Below, piece after piece: positions 8,995 through 19,560 of a stretch of DNA of 22,521 nt. The number at the start of each line of letters is the position of its first letter. Position 1 is the first letter of the stretch. Source of the stretch: Paramecium sonneborni (Eukaryota > Ciliophora > Oligohymenophorea > Peniculida > Parameciidae); contig CAJJDN010000199.1 of assembly GCA_905182985.1 (NCBI GenBank), positions 66,579 to 89,099 on the forward strand. The letters run 5' to 3'. Under the pieces are notes generated by a model that saw only the letters and a program-made list of their open reading frames with translations, searched no databases and was not told the DNA's origin. The position numbers and the translations under genes are program-made.

Positions 8995-10026
8995 TAAACA
9001 AATTATATTGGTAACAAAGGAAGCGGCAATCTTTATTTCATATATTTAATATTTAAATAAATAATTAATTTTTTTATCTTGAAATAATAAATAATTAACT
9101 GAAATGGTTATTATCTATGATTATAAATATTTTATCTCTTTTTGGACAACTATTTTTAATTTTATCAACCATAGATCTATTTTGGATGATATAAAAAGTA
9201 TTTATATTACTATATATCTTAATGAGAGAAACTCATAAATATTCACAACTTCTTGCTAATCTTTTTATAAGAAAGTCATTTTATTAAGTGAAAACTTTTC
9301 ATCTGTTTCATCTAATATGGCTTTAGGATTGATTAAAATTTCTAATGTACAAAGAATAAATTATCCAAAAGTAATTTTGGTATTATTGTTTCTAGGTGAT
9401 TATTTATTCTCTTTTCCACCCCTAACTAATTTGTTCAAATCCAGTCACACTCTTTCTCATCAAACACTCATATTTATATAATCTAAATTGAGCCATCGAG
9501 TATGCCTCTCCCAATATCCTTCCATTCTGGTTCATCGTCATTCTTCATCTCGCCTTTCTCCATCGGCTACTTCATCACTAATCCCTTTTCATCAGCTCCT
9601 AAAATATTTACCTAGCCTTACTTTAACATGAGTAACTTTAAGTTTTGGTTCTGAGTTCGCTGTGCAGCTTTCAAGGTTATCTCCTAGGATTCTTATACAA
9701 TCAAAGTCTAATCTTGTTATTGGATGATCATGGATATTTTTAAGTCTATGCTTATATATTCTATGATTATCTATATCATAACAGTCCCCTAATAGCTGGT
9801 ACATCTCATTACTGTTACACAATAGTCTATATCTGTAGGGTATATACTATTCCGCTCTCCTTTATATAAGAATATGTTATGTAAATCCCTCCTGTTTTAT
9901 AATTATAGGCATTTTCTCCTGGAATAACATATTCTTAAGTACTCTTCACTCATGCTATACATTTTACAATTTTGTCTTATTAAATTGCTCTATCCCGTTT
10001 GATGGGCCTTGTTATTCTTCCTCTAA
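8995..10026. repeat. Block C, copy 1 (1032 bp)
   Basis: Block C occurs at 8995 and 11259. Its first ~400 bases are AT-rich with no gene seen. From about 9410 to 9600 the plus strand is unusually pyrimidine-rich and less AT-rich, with TCATC- and CTTTCTCC-like runs. Its minus strand carries a 76-codon frame free of TAA and TAG. Composition differs from the neighbouring blocks, so part of C may have another origin. Confidence 0.85.
9592..9822 (-). CDS. 76-codon frame in block C, unknown product
   Basis: The frame reads MCNSNEMYQLLGDCYDIDNH at its start and ends KVRLGKYFRS before a TGA. It is open under the standard code as well as the ciliate code, unlike the ciliate-type frames around it. It contains codons such as CTA, AGG and GGG that are rare in the neighbours. 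It may be a fragment of foreign or mobile DNA. No family recognised. An identical copy is at 11856-12086, probably through contig overlap. Confidence 0.3.
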   Translation of the reverse strand: MCNSNEMYQLLGDCYDIDNHRIYKHRLKNIHDHPITRLDFDCIRILGDNLESCTANSEPKLKVTHVKVRLGKYFRS

Positions 10027-10027
10027 N
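10027..10027. other. Single-N contig join
   Basis: One N separates the end of block C (copy 1) from the start of block B (copy 3). The next 2263 bases repeat 7764-10026, so the two contigs most likely overlap here and should be merged. Confidence 0.85.
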
Positions 10028-11258
10028 ATTGTTGAAATATTTAAATAACATATATTTATCTGGGATGATACAAACAGAAAAGGCTCTTCAAAATGATGCT
10101 ATTAAAAACAGCAATTTAATATTTTGATTAGTAGCTTCATTGCTTCATTACAAGGATACAAGCTAATCGATTCCTTCTCAGTCAGATAAAGTCTTTTAAA
10201 ATATTTGTATATATGCTCAGAAAGAGAATACAGAGAAAGGAAGGATATTGTTTACAGAAATTGAACAATAGACCTAAAAGAAGAAGCCGAAATACATAGA
10301 ATAGAAGAATAATATGGAGAATTTTGAAAAGCATTTTAAAAAATTTAACAAAGCAGTACTGATATATAGGGATACTTATTAGTTCTTTGTATTAAGTGGG
10401 GCTTAATACAAAGAACTAATAACGAATATGGGCTAGGTTCAATTAAGGTCTATGAATATTTTTTCACATTACTAGGATTCTTATAGAATAAAGGAAAAGC
10501 ATTAAAATTGAATGCTAGAAGGCAACTGATTTTGATAAAAAATATTAGGAGACTTAAAAAAAATAATTAAAGATATTATATCCATCCTTAAAAGGATTAA
10601 TTAAATATAATTGTTTATATTATATTTAATGGTAAAAATTAAACTAAATAACTTTCTTAAGACTTTTACAAAAACAATATAGGCTCTCTCTAAGTCCTTA
10701 TTTTTAAAATTATTACGAATGAAATAAAGCTAAAATGATTTTAATAAACAAACATAAAACTAACTATCTCGACAATATTAAGACTTAATAATAAATCAAA
10801 AATTAAGATAAGTAAAAATTTAATAGTCATGTATGACATATCATGAAATATGAAGTATTAATTAAACTATGCCAATTTTATTGAAACGAAATACAAAAAG
10901 TATTAACGACCGATTAAATCTATAAGTTTCCAAGTCACAAGAATTAATTTTCAAGGATGAATAAGATGTAATTTTAGCAGATTTTTTAATATATAAAAAA
11001 CTTTTAGTATGATCCACACACTGTAAAAGTTATTCTTTCTTTAATAACTTCTTCAAATAAACCCTAATGATCAATAATAAATGAAAATTTTTAATTTTGT
11101 AATTTTCTATTGATATGGAATAAATTGATAAAATTCCTGATAAATCATCTTTATTTGAGTTCAATTATTAGTTTCATTCATTGCTAAATATCAAGAATCA
11201 GCTTAATATTGGATGTTATTTTTAATTTATTACTAATTAGATTAGATTCTTGTTATAC
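10028..11258. repeat. Block B, copy 3
   Basis: Same sequence as 7764-8994, shifted by 2264. It opens the third contig and runs into block C copy 2. Contains the frame at 10128-10511 and the perfect inverted repeat at 10376-10422. Confidence 0.9.
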
Positions 11259-12290
11259 TAAACAAATTATATTGGTAACAAAGGAAGCGGCAATCTTTAT
11301 TTCATATATTTAATATTTAAATAAATAATTAATTTTTTTATCTTGAAATAATAAATAATTAACTGAAATGGTTATTATCTATGATTATAAATATTTTATC
11401 TCTTTTTGGACAACTATTTTTAATTTTATCAACCATAGATCTATTTTGGATGATATAAAAAGTATTTATATTACTATATATCTTAATGAGAGAAACTCAT
11501 AAATATTCACAACTTCTTGCTAATCTTTTTATAAGAAAGTCATTTTATTAAGTGAAAACTTTTCATCTGTTTCATCTAATATGGCTTTAGGATTGATTAA
11601 AATTTCTAATGTACAAAGAATAAATTATCCAAAAGTAATTTTGGTATTATTGTTTCTAGGTGATTATTTATTCTCTTTTCCACCCCTAACTAATTTGTTC
11701 AAATCCAGTCACACTCTTTCTCATCAAACACTCATATTTATATAATCTAAATTGAGCCATCGAGTATGCCTCTCCCAATATCCTTCCATTCTGGTTCATC
11801 GTCATTCTTCATCTCGCCTTTCTCCATCGGCTACTTCATCACTAATCCCTTTTCATCAGCTCCTAAAATATTTACCTAGCCTTACTTTAACATGAGTAAC
11901 TTTAAGTTTTGGTTCTGAGTTCGCTGTGCAGCTTTCAAGGTTATCTCCTAGGATTCTTATACAATCAAAGTCTAATCTTGTTATTGGATGATCATGGATA
12001 TTTTTAAGTCTATGCTTATATATTCTATGATTATCTATATCATAACAGTCCCCTAATAGCTGGTACATCTCATTACTGTTACACAATAGTCTATATCTGT
12101 AGGGTATATACTATTCCGCTCTCCTTTATATAAGAATATGTTATGTAAATCCCTCCTGTTTTATAATTATAGGCATTTTCTCCTGGAATAACATATTCTT
12201 AAGTACTCTTCACTCATGCTATACATTTTACAATTTTGTCTTATTAAATTGCTCTATCCCGTTTGATGGGCCTTGTTATTCTTCCTCTAA
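11259..12290. repeat. Block C, copy 2
   Basis: Same sequence as 8995-10026. After 12290 the sequence continues into unique DNA, showing that copy 1 was cut at the contig end. Contains the minus-strand frame at 11856-12086. Confidence 0.9.
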
Positions 12291-12554
12291 GTTCGAACCT
12301 TGCTACTATTATAATTATTATTATTAATTATTACTTTTTTATTAATTCTGATTGGGAACATTTATTAAATCGTTTTTTTAAAATCTATCCATTTATATCC
12401 ATTCTTTGTGATTTGAAGTTTGGTGTCGACAATGAAAGAAACAACTGAAGGTTTTGAAATTAATGTTGATACGAAGCCAGTGTAAATTTTGGTAATTTTA
12501 TAAGAAAGAAGGTTTTGTGGGAGCTTATAATTCTAGTATAAAAAAAAGTGAAGC
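12291..12554. other. AT-rich leader before the bacterial-type relics
   Basis: An AT-rich stretch with short ATT runs, then a 39-codon frame (12432-12551, starting MKETTEGFEINVDTKPV, ciliate code) of unknown nature. It is not ATP synthase sequence. The first recognisable ATP synthase residues begin at about 12561. Confidence 0.35.
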
Positions 12555-12966
12555 ATGATGTCAGGTTCAGAAGCACCAGCTACATAGGGAAGAATACCCT
12601 CTGCAATTGGTGATCAACCAACCCTTGCAATGGATATGAGATTGCTCCAAGTAAGAATTACTTCAACTAAGCATGGATCAATTACCTAAGTTCAGGTTAT
12701 TGACGTTCCTGCTCAACTGACGATTTAATTGACCCAGCTCCAGCTACATCTTTTACTCACCTTGATGTAACAACTGTATTAAGTAGACAAATAGCTGATT
12801 GGTATTTATCCAGCAATGGATCTGTTTGATAGTAATTCTCAAATTCTTTATCCAATGATTGTTGTAGATAAACATTATAAAGTTGCTAGAAATGTTTAAA
12901 GGTTAAAAAACGTATAAGTTTAGGTATGGATGAACTTTTAGAAGAGGATAAGAAGGTTTTGAGTAA
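12555..12966 (+). pseudogene. atpD: F-type ATP synthase subunit beta fragment
   Basis: The intact protein is the catalytic subunit of F1 ATP synthase. The sequence reads [28 protein letters not shown], then [10 protein letters not shown]. One frameshift later it reads [19 protein letters not shown] and VLSRQIAD. A second shift gives [18 protein letters not shown] and [11 protein letters not shown], and a third gives LGMDELLEEDKK. These are consecutive conserved blocks of the beta-subunit middle and C-terminal region; about twelve residues before LGMDEL are missing. The N-terminal half with the P-loop and the C-terminus are absent. TAG stands where the family has leucine and TAA where it has serine (GSITSVQ), so these are decay stops, not glutamine codons. 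RQIA is typical of bacterial, especially alphaproteobacterial, beta subunits. Confidence 0.85.
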
Positions 12967-12984
12967 ACATTCTTCTTAGCATGG

Positions 12985-14140
12985 ACGTTATCTGTTCTCT
13001 ATTCTTGTTCTAGATTCTTCAGTTTTTTCTTCTTTTAGTAATTTAAAACAAGATCGCCCTAAGAGAAGTTTTGGCGCTTCAAATGCAGGTAAATTTGAAA
13101 ATTAATATTACTTTCGCTAAGTAAGTTTATAAATTAACTAAGTTGCTTATCAGAGAACATTTGCTTAGTGGCTTGAAATAATGGTGTATTATGCATTAAG
13201 GTATAATCTTTATTTTCATTAAAGTAACATTCCAAAAAGATCTTTTTGAAACTTTAATTATTCTCTCAAGAGCATATTATCATTTTGATTAATACTAAGT
13301 CTTATATAAGCAAGTAAGTCGCTAATTTCCATTCTCTCATAAAATTTGAGGCCACCAATAATTTGGTATGGTAAAGCATTATTAATAAAGTTTTTTTAAA
13401 ATGATTGTGTCTGAAATCCAGCTTGGACAAGAATTGCAATTTAATTTACGTTATATTTTCCTGAGTTTATATAGCCTGATATTTCAGTAATAATAAATCT
13501 GGATTCCTCTTTATCATTCCAACATGATACAACTTTGATTTTTTCACCTTGTGGGGCTTCTGTCTATAGTTTTTTTTATGTCTATTTCTATTATTGTTGA
13601 TGGATTTGGATACTGTTGTCAGAGTAGAGCGGAAATTCTGTTTTAATTTGACAATTGTTGCGTTTTTAAAATCATGTTCAAACTGGAGTATATTTTTAAT
13701 ATCTGCTCTTCTTTAACTGTATATTATTGATCGTCTTCGCCTATACAGCATATGTTTTTATATTTAATTACAAACATCCTTATCCATACATATTGGACTA
13801 CATGAGTGTCTTGATACTCATCTATCATTATATATTTTAATTTTTTTTGATAAGATAAAAGTATCTCTGGATTTGCAATAAATAATTAATTCAGTACAAT
13901 ATTGAGTGCATTTCATATTCAAAATATACATTCTTAGCCAAACCCTAAGAAATCTTTCCACCTTGAAATGATCATATCTATCATATTGGGTGAATATTGT
14001 TTAGTATCAACGCCTAATTCCATTGCATTTTCTTTGCTACCTTATGATAAAAGCAACAGCTAATTTTTCATCAGGTATAGCAAGTATTTGTTCTATGATA
14101 TGAGCAAATCTATGTGTTAAACCTTTGTTTTGCCAAGTGA
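12985..14140 (-). pseudogene. uvrD: UvrD/PcrA-type DNA helicase, decayed
   Basis: Superfamily 1 ATP-dependent 3'-5' DNA helicase of bacterial repair. On the minus strand motifs appear in the correct order. GKTKV of Walker A is at about 14134-14121, then THRFAHIIEQILAIPDEKLA. The Walker B/motif II piece MIDEYQDT is at 13822-13805, and GEDDQ of motif III at about 13741. Next come NFRST (13637-13623), IAILVQAGFQT (about 13440), [16 protein letters not shown] (13370-13310), [11 protein letters not shown], then EEKTEESRTRIEN near 13000. At least five frameshifts separate them. In motif III SIYSWRGAD, the tryptophan codon is now TAA and the following glycine is AGA. The N-terminal tip and C-terminal tail are missing. 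The wording matches alphaproteobacterial UvrD; eukaryotic Srs2-like helicases differ. Confidence 0.85.
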
Positions 14141-14560
14141 TTTATGTATAAAAATAAAAAAAATATTTCAGCTAATGCAAATTAATATACCTTTTCTAAA
14201 AATATCAAATATTTTCAGCAAAAATACATTAAATCAGCAGCAAAAACTTGAGAAAAAGTTAAATGGCCAAATTAGCAAAATTCAAGTGCAACATTCAAAG
14301 GTTAAGTCAATAGTGCATGAAAGAATAACAGTGTTGCTGGATCCAGAGAGTTTGGAGAGAAAAGGATTAATTGTTTATTGAACATCGTTGTGATAATTTT
14401 TGGATGGGTGATAACAATTAATCTGTTGATGGGGCGATTACTGGTCATAGAACTATAAATGTAGTTTATTTGAAGAGTATCACGAAAGAAAATTGTAAAC
14501 TAATTGATAAGGCTGTAGAAGTTGGAACGTTAGTTATTGGTATTAATAATTATATCAGAA
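14130..14560 (+). pseudogene. pccB: Propionyl-CoA carboxylase beta fragment
   Basis: The intact protein is the carboxyltransferase subunit that makes methylmalonyl-CoA. From about 14244 the frame reads KLEKKLNGQISKIQVQHS, then HERITVLLDPESLE. This matches the family N-terminus (EKK..., RIxAQH, ARERIxLLLD). After a one-base shift near 14372 it continues IEHRCDNFWMGDN, VDGAITGHRTIN, then VVYLKSITKENCKLIDKAVE and GTLVIGINNY. About 15 residues are deleted between VVY and KLIDKA (the VFSQDFTVFGG region). All sequence after GINNY (normally GLNDSGGARIQEG) is lost into an AAT repeat. The first half has no stop under the standard code. The upstream part 14130-14240 has no homology I recognise. Confidence 0.82.
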
Positions 14561-14564
14561 AAAC

Positions 14565-14645
14565 ATTAATAATAATTATATGAATAATATTATTAATTAT
14601 AATAATAATTAAAATAATATAATAATAATAATAATATATAATTTA
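14565..14645. repeat. AAT/ATT-rich microsatellite
   Basis: About 80 bases made almost wholly of AAT, ATT and AATAT units, marking the point where the pccB relic is cut off. Simple-sequence expansion or slippage at an insertion edge is likely. Confidence 0.8.
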
Positions 14646-14959
14646 GATTCAAATTCATAAATCCATTTCTGCTTACTGTCCAAAAACATCAACTCTCACA
14701 TACAAATTTCCCCTTCTTTTTCTTGGAAAGCTTATTTTTTTAATACTTTTATCATTCTAGCATTCATACTATAAATAAGATTTAATTAAATTAAGAATTG
14801 GATTATCCCATTTTTATTTATTTTAACTCTTATTATGGATTAATAATAGATAAAATTTCTTATATTTGGCCTTCTTTAATCGTATTTGGAATAAATTCTA
14901 AAAGTTAATTAGAAATTGTGAATCATTAATTTATTATAAAAGAACTAAATTAAAAAAAT
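14646..14959. other. AT-rich stretch, no gene seen
   Basis: Intergenic-like sequence between the microsatellite and the purine-rich frame. No coding composition, hairpin or repeat noted. Confidence 0.45.
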
Positions 14960-16390
14960 TAAAGAGAGGACAATAAAATATTTACTCCAGGAAAACCCTT
15001 ATAGAGTAATAACAAGAGCAATAAAAGAAATAAACCCCCTCAATTGCTCTTTTAGATAAGACCAAGGAAGGAAAGGACGAATATTGAATATTGTAGTCAA
15101 TATGGGTTGAAGGAGCATTTTAGGTGGGCCTTGCATAAAATGAAATTATATTATCATATTCCTAGATGAAAGATAAAAGAGGAAGTATAAAACCGAGAGA
15201 GCAAGATTGGCAAAAAATATATATGAAAAAGATAGTGAAAGAACAGAAACCTAAGGATAAAAGATAATATGACTAATTGAAAATATTAAAGAAATAGACT
15301 AGACTCGATTTGGGTGAATTATAAACAATGAGAATACCCCCTTCTAATGGAGATCAGACTTTAGTCAAATAGAACAAAAGAGAATGGAAAGATTTTAATA
15401 AAAGATTTAAAAAAAAATCCTTTAATAGAAATCCCTAATAAGAATTAAATAGAATAAAACTTTGAATAAGATCTTAAAATAACATTAGTAATGAGAGTAA
15501 TGGAAACAAGAGTAATAAAAAGATAGAGGAGATGTCAAAACAAAAATAGTTTTTTGGACCATTATAATAATAATTGCTTGCTAACATTTGATGAAGGTTA
15601 AATATAAGATATTTTAGAGAAGACAATATAAACAAAAAGATGAGGAATAAGAGCAACAATGAATTTAAATTTGGAATAGATGAGTTTCAAAACGAAACGA
15701 TGCAATATGAATTCATAGAAATAAAGACAATCTGCTATTGAAAGTAGAGAGATAAAGAGAGAAAGGATAATACAATTTAAAAAGAAACAGATAAATTGAA
15801 GAAATATATAAATTTGACAAAACCAAAGGAATGGTAGATGAAAGAGGTTAAAGAGAAGACAATTTAAAGGAGTAACAATACGAAGTTGATCTCGAAAGAT
15901 GCTTTTGGGAATTTAATAATGTAGATACATGAAAAAATATTGAATTAGAATGAAGGCTTACTATATATATTAAGGGATGCATTCTTTTAGAATTCGAACT
16001 TAATATTAAATGGAGCAAGGATATAAAAAATAAATAAATTCCAACTAAAACCAATAAGATGATTTATAAAGACTATAAGAAAAAAGGACTTACTTACATT
16101 ATCAACTGAAGATTTGAGGTAACTAGAGGACTTTTTGAAGCAATTTGGATCCAATGGCACATTTACCTGGGGAACCTAACTAAGATGCACCATCTTTGGA
16201 TTATTGAAAAATCTATAAAGGAGATAGTAGAGAACTCAATTATGGATAAGTAGAGAAATGGGAGAGGAAACATGGGATACAATAGAAAAATTATTAAGTG
16301 ATTAAAACATTAAAAAAAGGAGATTTTGAGAAATATTGGGATAAATTTTTACATTAAGTTAACCCGCTACCAAATATTTTGATTAAATTA
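14960..16390 (+). pseudogene. Long ciliate-code coding relic, unknown protein
   Basis: The plus strand is strongly purine-rich and reads as a hydrophilic, glutamine-rich protein in successive frames. Pieces include LIEQQQEQQKKQTPSIALLD (before TGA 15085), PREQDWQKIYMKKIVKEQK and KREWKDFNKRFKKKSFNRNP (15169 to TGA 15462). Then come GIDEFQNETMQYEFIEIKTI, EQQYEVDLERCFWEF (about 15875), DLRQLEDFLKQFGSNGTFTW and MGEETWDTIEKLLSDQ (16108 to TGA 16327). Most glutamines are TAA or TAG. At least six frame changes are needed, too many for the few plausible mini-introns, so this is a decayed gene of about 470 codons. No family recognised; the texture is of a large cytosolic or nuclear protein. Confidence 0.55.
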
Positions 16391-17507
16391 TTATTCTGAG
16401 TAAAAACATCTATATCCAGACCATAACACCAATAATAGAGATTTAAAATATTGTTTAAAAAAACTTTTATATTATTTAAAGAATAGATATATTAACTTCT
16501 GGCTTTAATAAATGTAAAGATATTGTAAAAGATATTAATAGAATTATTTAATAAAAAATCTTTATAACAAAAAATATATTGAAGTGGTTGAAGATAAAAC
16601 TAAATACAGACCTATCATTACATAAAGGTTTAATTAATTTTAAGTTGTCATTGAATTCAAATATTAGTATTTTTATTTTATAATCTTAAAGTATATAACA
16701 TTAAAAAAATTTATAAATCTCTCATATTATTACTAATAATGAAAAATAAATATTTGAAAAGAAAAAATAACTTTTAGAAGGTGCAAGAATTTCTTATAAA
16801 TTTATCTAAAAATATTAGTATCAAGATAAATGAATTTTTAGCTAAATTCTATTTTGATTTAGCTTAAAAATTAATCAATTACTAGCTAAGAGACTAAAAA
16901 TATTTTTCAATGCTAGCCTTTGGAAAGTAGATTTAGGCTATGAGCTTTGTTGTTTATTGTTATAATCTAAAAAGAAAAAAAATGCTAGGCTAATTTATAT
17001 TAGCGACTGTTTAAGACAACTTAAGGCATAATACTCATAAATTCTTGTAGCTTTGAGTTAACTCTAAGTTTATTTTTATTTAGCGATTTAAAGTGCTAAA
17101 AATTATGATGATATGATTTTTAGAAATTGTATTTAAATTTCTAATATATACATAGCATTTGCAAAATAACAATGTTATTAATATAATGAAAATGAAGACA
17201 AAAGCAAATAATCAGAATTACTCTGTTTAATTCTTTATTTAATAAACGAAAATAAAAAAAAAAAATTTGCTCATAAATAATAAAAAATTGTTTTGAAATT
17301 TTTACAATAAGAAATAGTCTGCTAATGAAGTTTAAAATTTAATGTGTATTGGATATGAAAGGATATTTTTACCTTATTTATCCTTTTCGATTGAAGTTAT
17401 GAGAAGTAAGGGTTATTGAATTAAAAATATACCTCAAGAATCATCAACAGTTGATCTAGGCCCTAAACTAAATAAACTAAATAGGGCAAATTCAAACAGA
17501 ATAATGA
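16391..17507. other. AT-rich stretch, nothing recognised
   Basis: Over 1.1 kb of very AT-rich sequence with poly-A runs (about 17249-17265). Open frames exist only because TGA is rare. No gene, RNA or convincing repeat seen. Confidence 0.45.
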
Positions 17508-17879
17508 ATTTATCTAGGTCTACAGAAGCAAATTAGCAAATTTATCAAGCAAGAAAAACTTAAAATATTTCATGATGGTCCTAAAAAACGAAGATTTAAA
17601 GTAATTAGAAAGTTCTGCAGATTTGAATAAGTTGATGTTACTTTTAATTATACTAGCTATGATAAAAATTAGATCTTTAAAGAGAATGATAACAATGGAG
17701 TCACCGATTTTGTATTTTATTCTTTGCAATCAAATTATAAATATTTCATTTTTTTATATTTTAAATTATGGATTTAAATGTTATTTCAGTACTTGATTCT
17801 TTCTATATTAGGTAATGACCAGTATAAAATGCACTCATAGGCGAGAATGGAACAACTGGTCATACAGAGTTCGTTGTGA
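17508..17879 (+). CDS. Open frame fragment, unknown product
   Basis: Between TGA 17505 and TGA 17877 a ciliate-code frame is open for 123 codons. The first half is well composed (FIKQEKLKIFHDGPKKRRFK, then VDVTFNYTSYDKNQIFKEND). After NNGVTDFVFYSLQS it becomes hydrophobic and AT-driven. There is no early ATG, so it would be an internal exon or a relic. A second frame at 17815-18024 (ATG, then REWNNWSYRVRCEMFKKNKD) overlaps its end and may be a shifted continuation. No family recognised. Confidence 0.35.
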
Positions 17880-18029
17880 AATGTTTAAAAAAAATAAAGA
17901 CTTAATTAAGAATAATAGGAAAATGAAAACACTAATGATATTAAAAAAATTAATCATTATTTACTATCATATTGAAAAAAATATTATAAATTTCAAAATA
18001 AATAATATAAAACAATTATTATAAATAAG

Positions 18030-19560
18030 ATATAATTATTTTACAACTTCCGTTTTCTCCCTGTTACTTGTTTCTCATAGGATTTGCTTTATAATTAATT
18101 CTTAATTGTAAAATTCCCATTTAATACACTTATTATTAAATGAAACTGATTGACTTTCTGTGGTTAATTCATAATGTTTGTTTTTCATTTCTGATATTTG
18201 ATCGTGTTGAGGCACTTATTTAAATTTTTTAAGTAAACAATGAAATTATGTAGAATGTAAAAATCACCACAATTACATGTTTTGATAACTATATTTCTAG
18301 GATGTATGATTTCTTCACAGATTCTTCAATTTGATCTTTTATAAAAACTTATTTTAGTATTTGAATTCATTAGATTAGATCTATTTTGTAAAATCATATT
18401 TATTAGCGCTTATTTTAGCATATAATGTGATTACCCATTAGATATTATATCACATTTATTTATTAATTAAAAATCTTTTATTACATCCAAATAAACACAG
18501 TCTCTCGCCTACTTAATTATTTAAATTAATTCAATTTCTTTTAGAATTTTTTTCCTTATGGCTTATACAAATATTCTGCCCCATGAATATGCAATAGAAT
18601 TTCGAATTGATAATCAAGAATTTAATTAATGCCATTTAGCCCCTATATTATAAGAATCATTTTTTATGAGTTAATTTAATAATAAAAGACACTCATATTT
18701 GTTATGTTAAGTACCCTTCTTATCAACTTTAGAATAAAAGCAATTGTTATTTTTTTTATATGCTAAAGATTTTGTTAAACATAAGATAAATTTAAATATA
18801 AAGAAATAGCTAATAGAGTCTAAAAAATTAATAAAGAAGTTACAGGATATTGAATTAAAAAAATAAAAGAATTAGTATTGAATTAAGGTTCTGTAAAATT
18901 TAGAATTTTGATCTCATAAATATTTAAAGCTTAAGAATTCTTATAATTAAAGTCATAGATTAATTCCTGCAAATAACTGGTTGAATTGCATTTGGATAAT
19001 TTTTTAAGATAGTCATGAGTCAATCTTAAATTCTCCTTCTAGTCTGAATGCATATTCTCCCATGTATTTATTAAATTAAATACTTTCTTTTATTGTTAAT
19101 TTATTAATATGTTCTAGTAGCAATCTGATAATAAAACTCTTCAAATTCGAACAGCTCCATTTGTTTAAGTTCAAAATAGAACTTATATTCATCTTAAGCC
19201 TCTAATATCTTTACTCAAATAGTAATCCAAGATAGTTTCTAACTAATCTGTCTCTTAATCTTGAAATTTATTTAACATATTTTGAATCTTCTAGAACAAA
19301 TCTGAATTAATTTTAGTTATACACGGTTCCATGGGTATTTGGTTCTTCATTTAGTATATTTTGAGAAGAGACTTTCAATCAGTTTATCTAAATTGTTTGG
19401 AGTTGTTCATAATTCCCTAATTTATAAGATTACTATTATTAGTCTATTTTCAAATGAATTTAAATGTAGCTCATTTACTTAATAACAAACATCTTAAATT
19501 AACTTTGTTTCCAAATCATAAATTCAATTATTGAATCTAAAATATTATAGTAAATACACA
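18030..19560 (-). pseudogene. Frame-broken downstream part of the minus-strand gene
   Basis: Below the TGA at 19561-19563 the minus strand still reads as ciliate protein, but in alternating frames. Pieces include VCYQVNELHLNSFENRLI, QDEYKFYFELKQMELFEFEE (about 19190-19130), HDYLKKLSKCNSTSYLQELI (about 19010-18950), GRIFVQAIRKKILKEIELIQ (about 18580-18520) and VPQHDQISEMKNKHYELTTE (about 18215-18160). Glutamines are mostly TAA. At least four frame changes are needed. The order suggests the C-terminal part of the protein begun at 20724, now decayed, though unrecognised introns could rescue parts. The charged helical texture with tyrosine and asparagine is typical of large ciliate-specific membrane proteins, but I cannot name a family. 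Confidence 0.45.

Noticed and set aside
12280..12310. GTTCGAACC, resembling the T-loop of a tRNA
   Set aside because: A partial T-stem can be drawn, but no matching acceptor strand, anticodon arm or D-arm lies at the right distance on either strand.
12263..12448. 61-codon plus-strand frame crossing the end of block C
   Set aside because: It is an AT-driven hydrophobic frame over an ATT repeat with no coding texture.
15474..16054. Minus-strand frames rich in Leu, Ile, Phe and Ser at 15474-15659 and 15848-16054
   Set aside because: They are antisense shadows of the purine-rich plus-strand frame; poly-purine on one strand always gives Leu/Phe/Ser-rich frames on the other.
16910..16995. Near-repeat AATGCTAGCC / AATGCTAGGC
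   Set aside because: Ten-base similarity in AT-rich DNA is expected by chance, and no extended pairing or direct repeat surrounds it.
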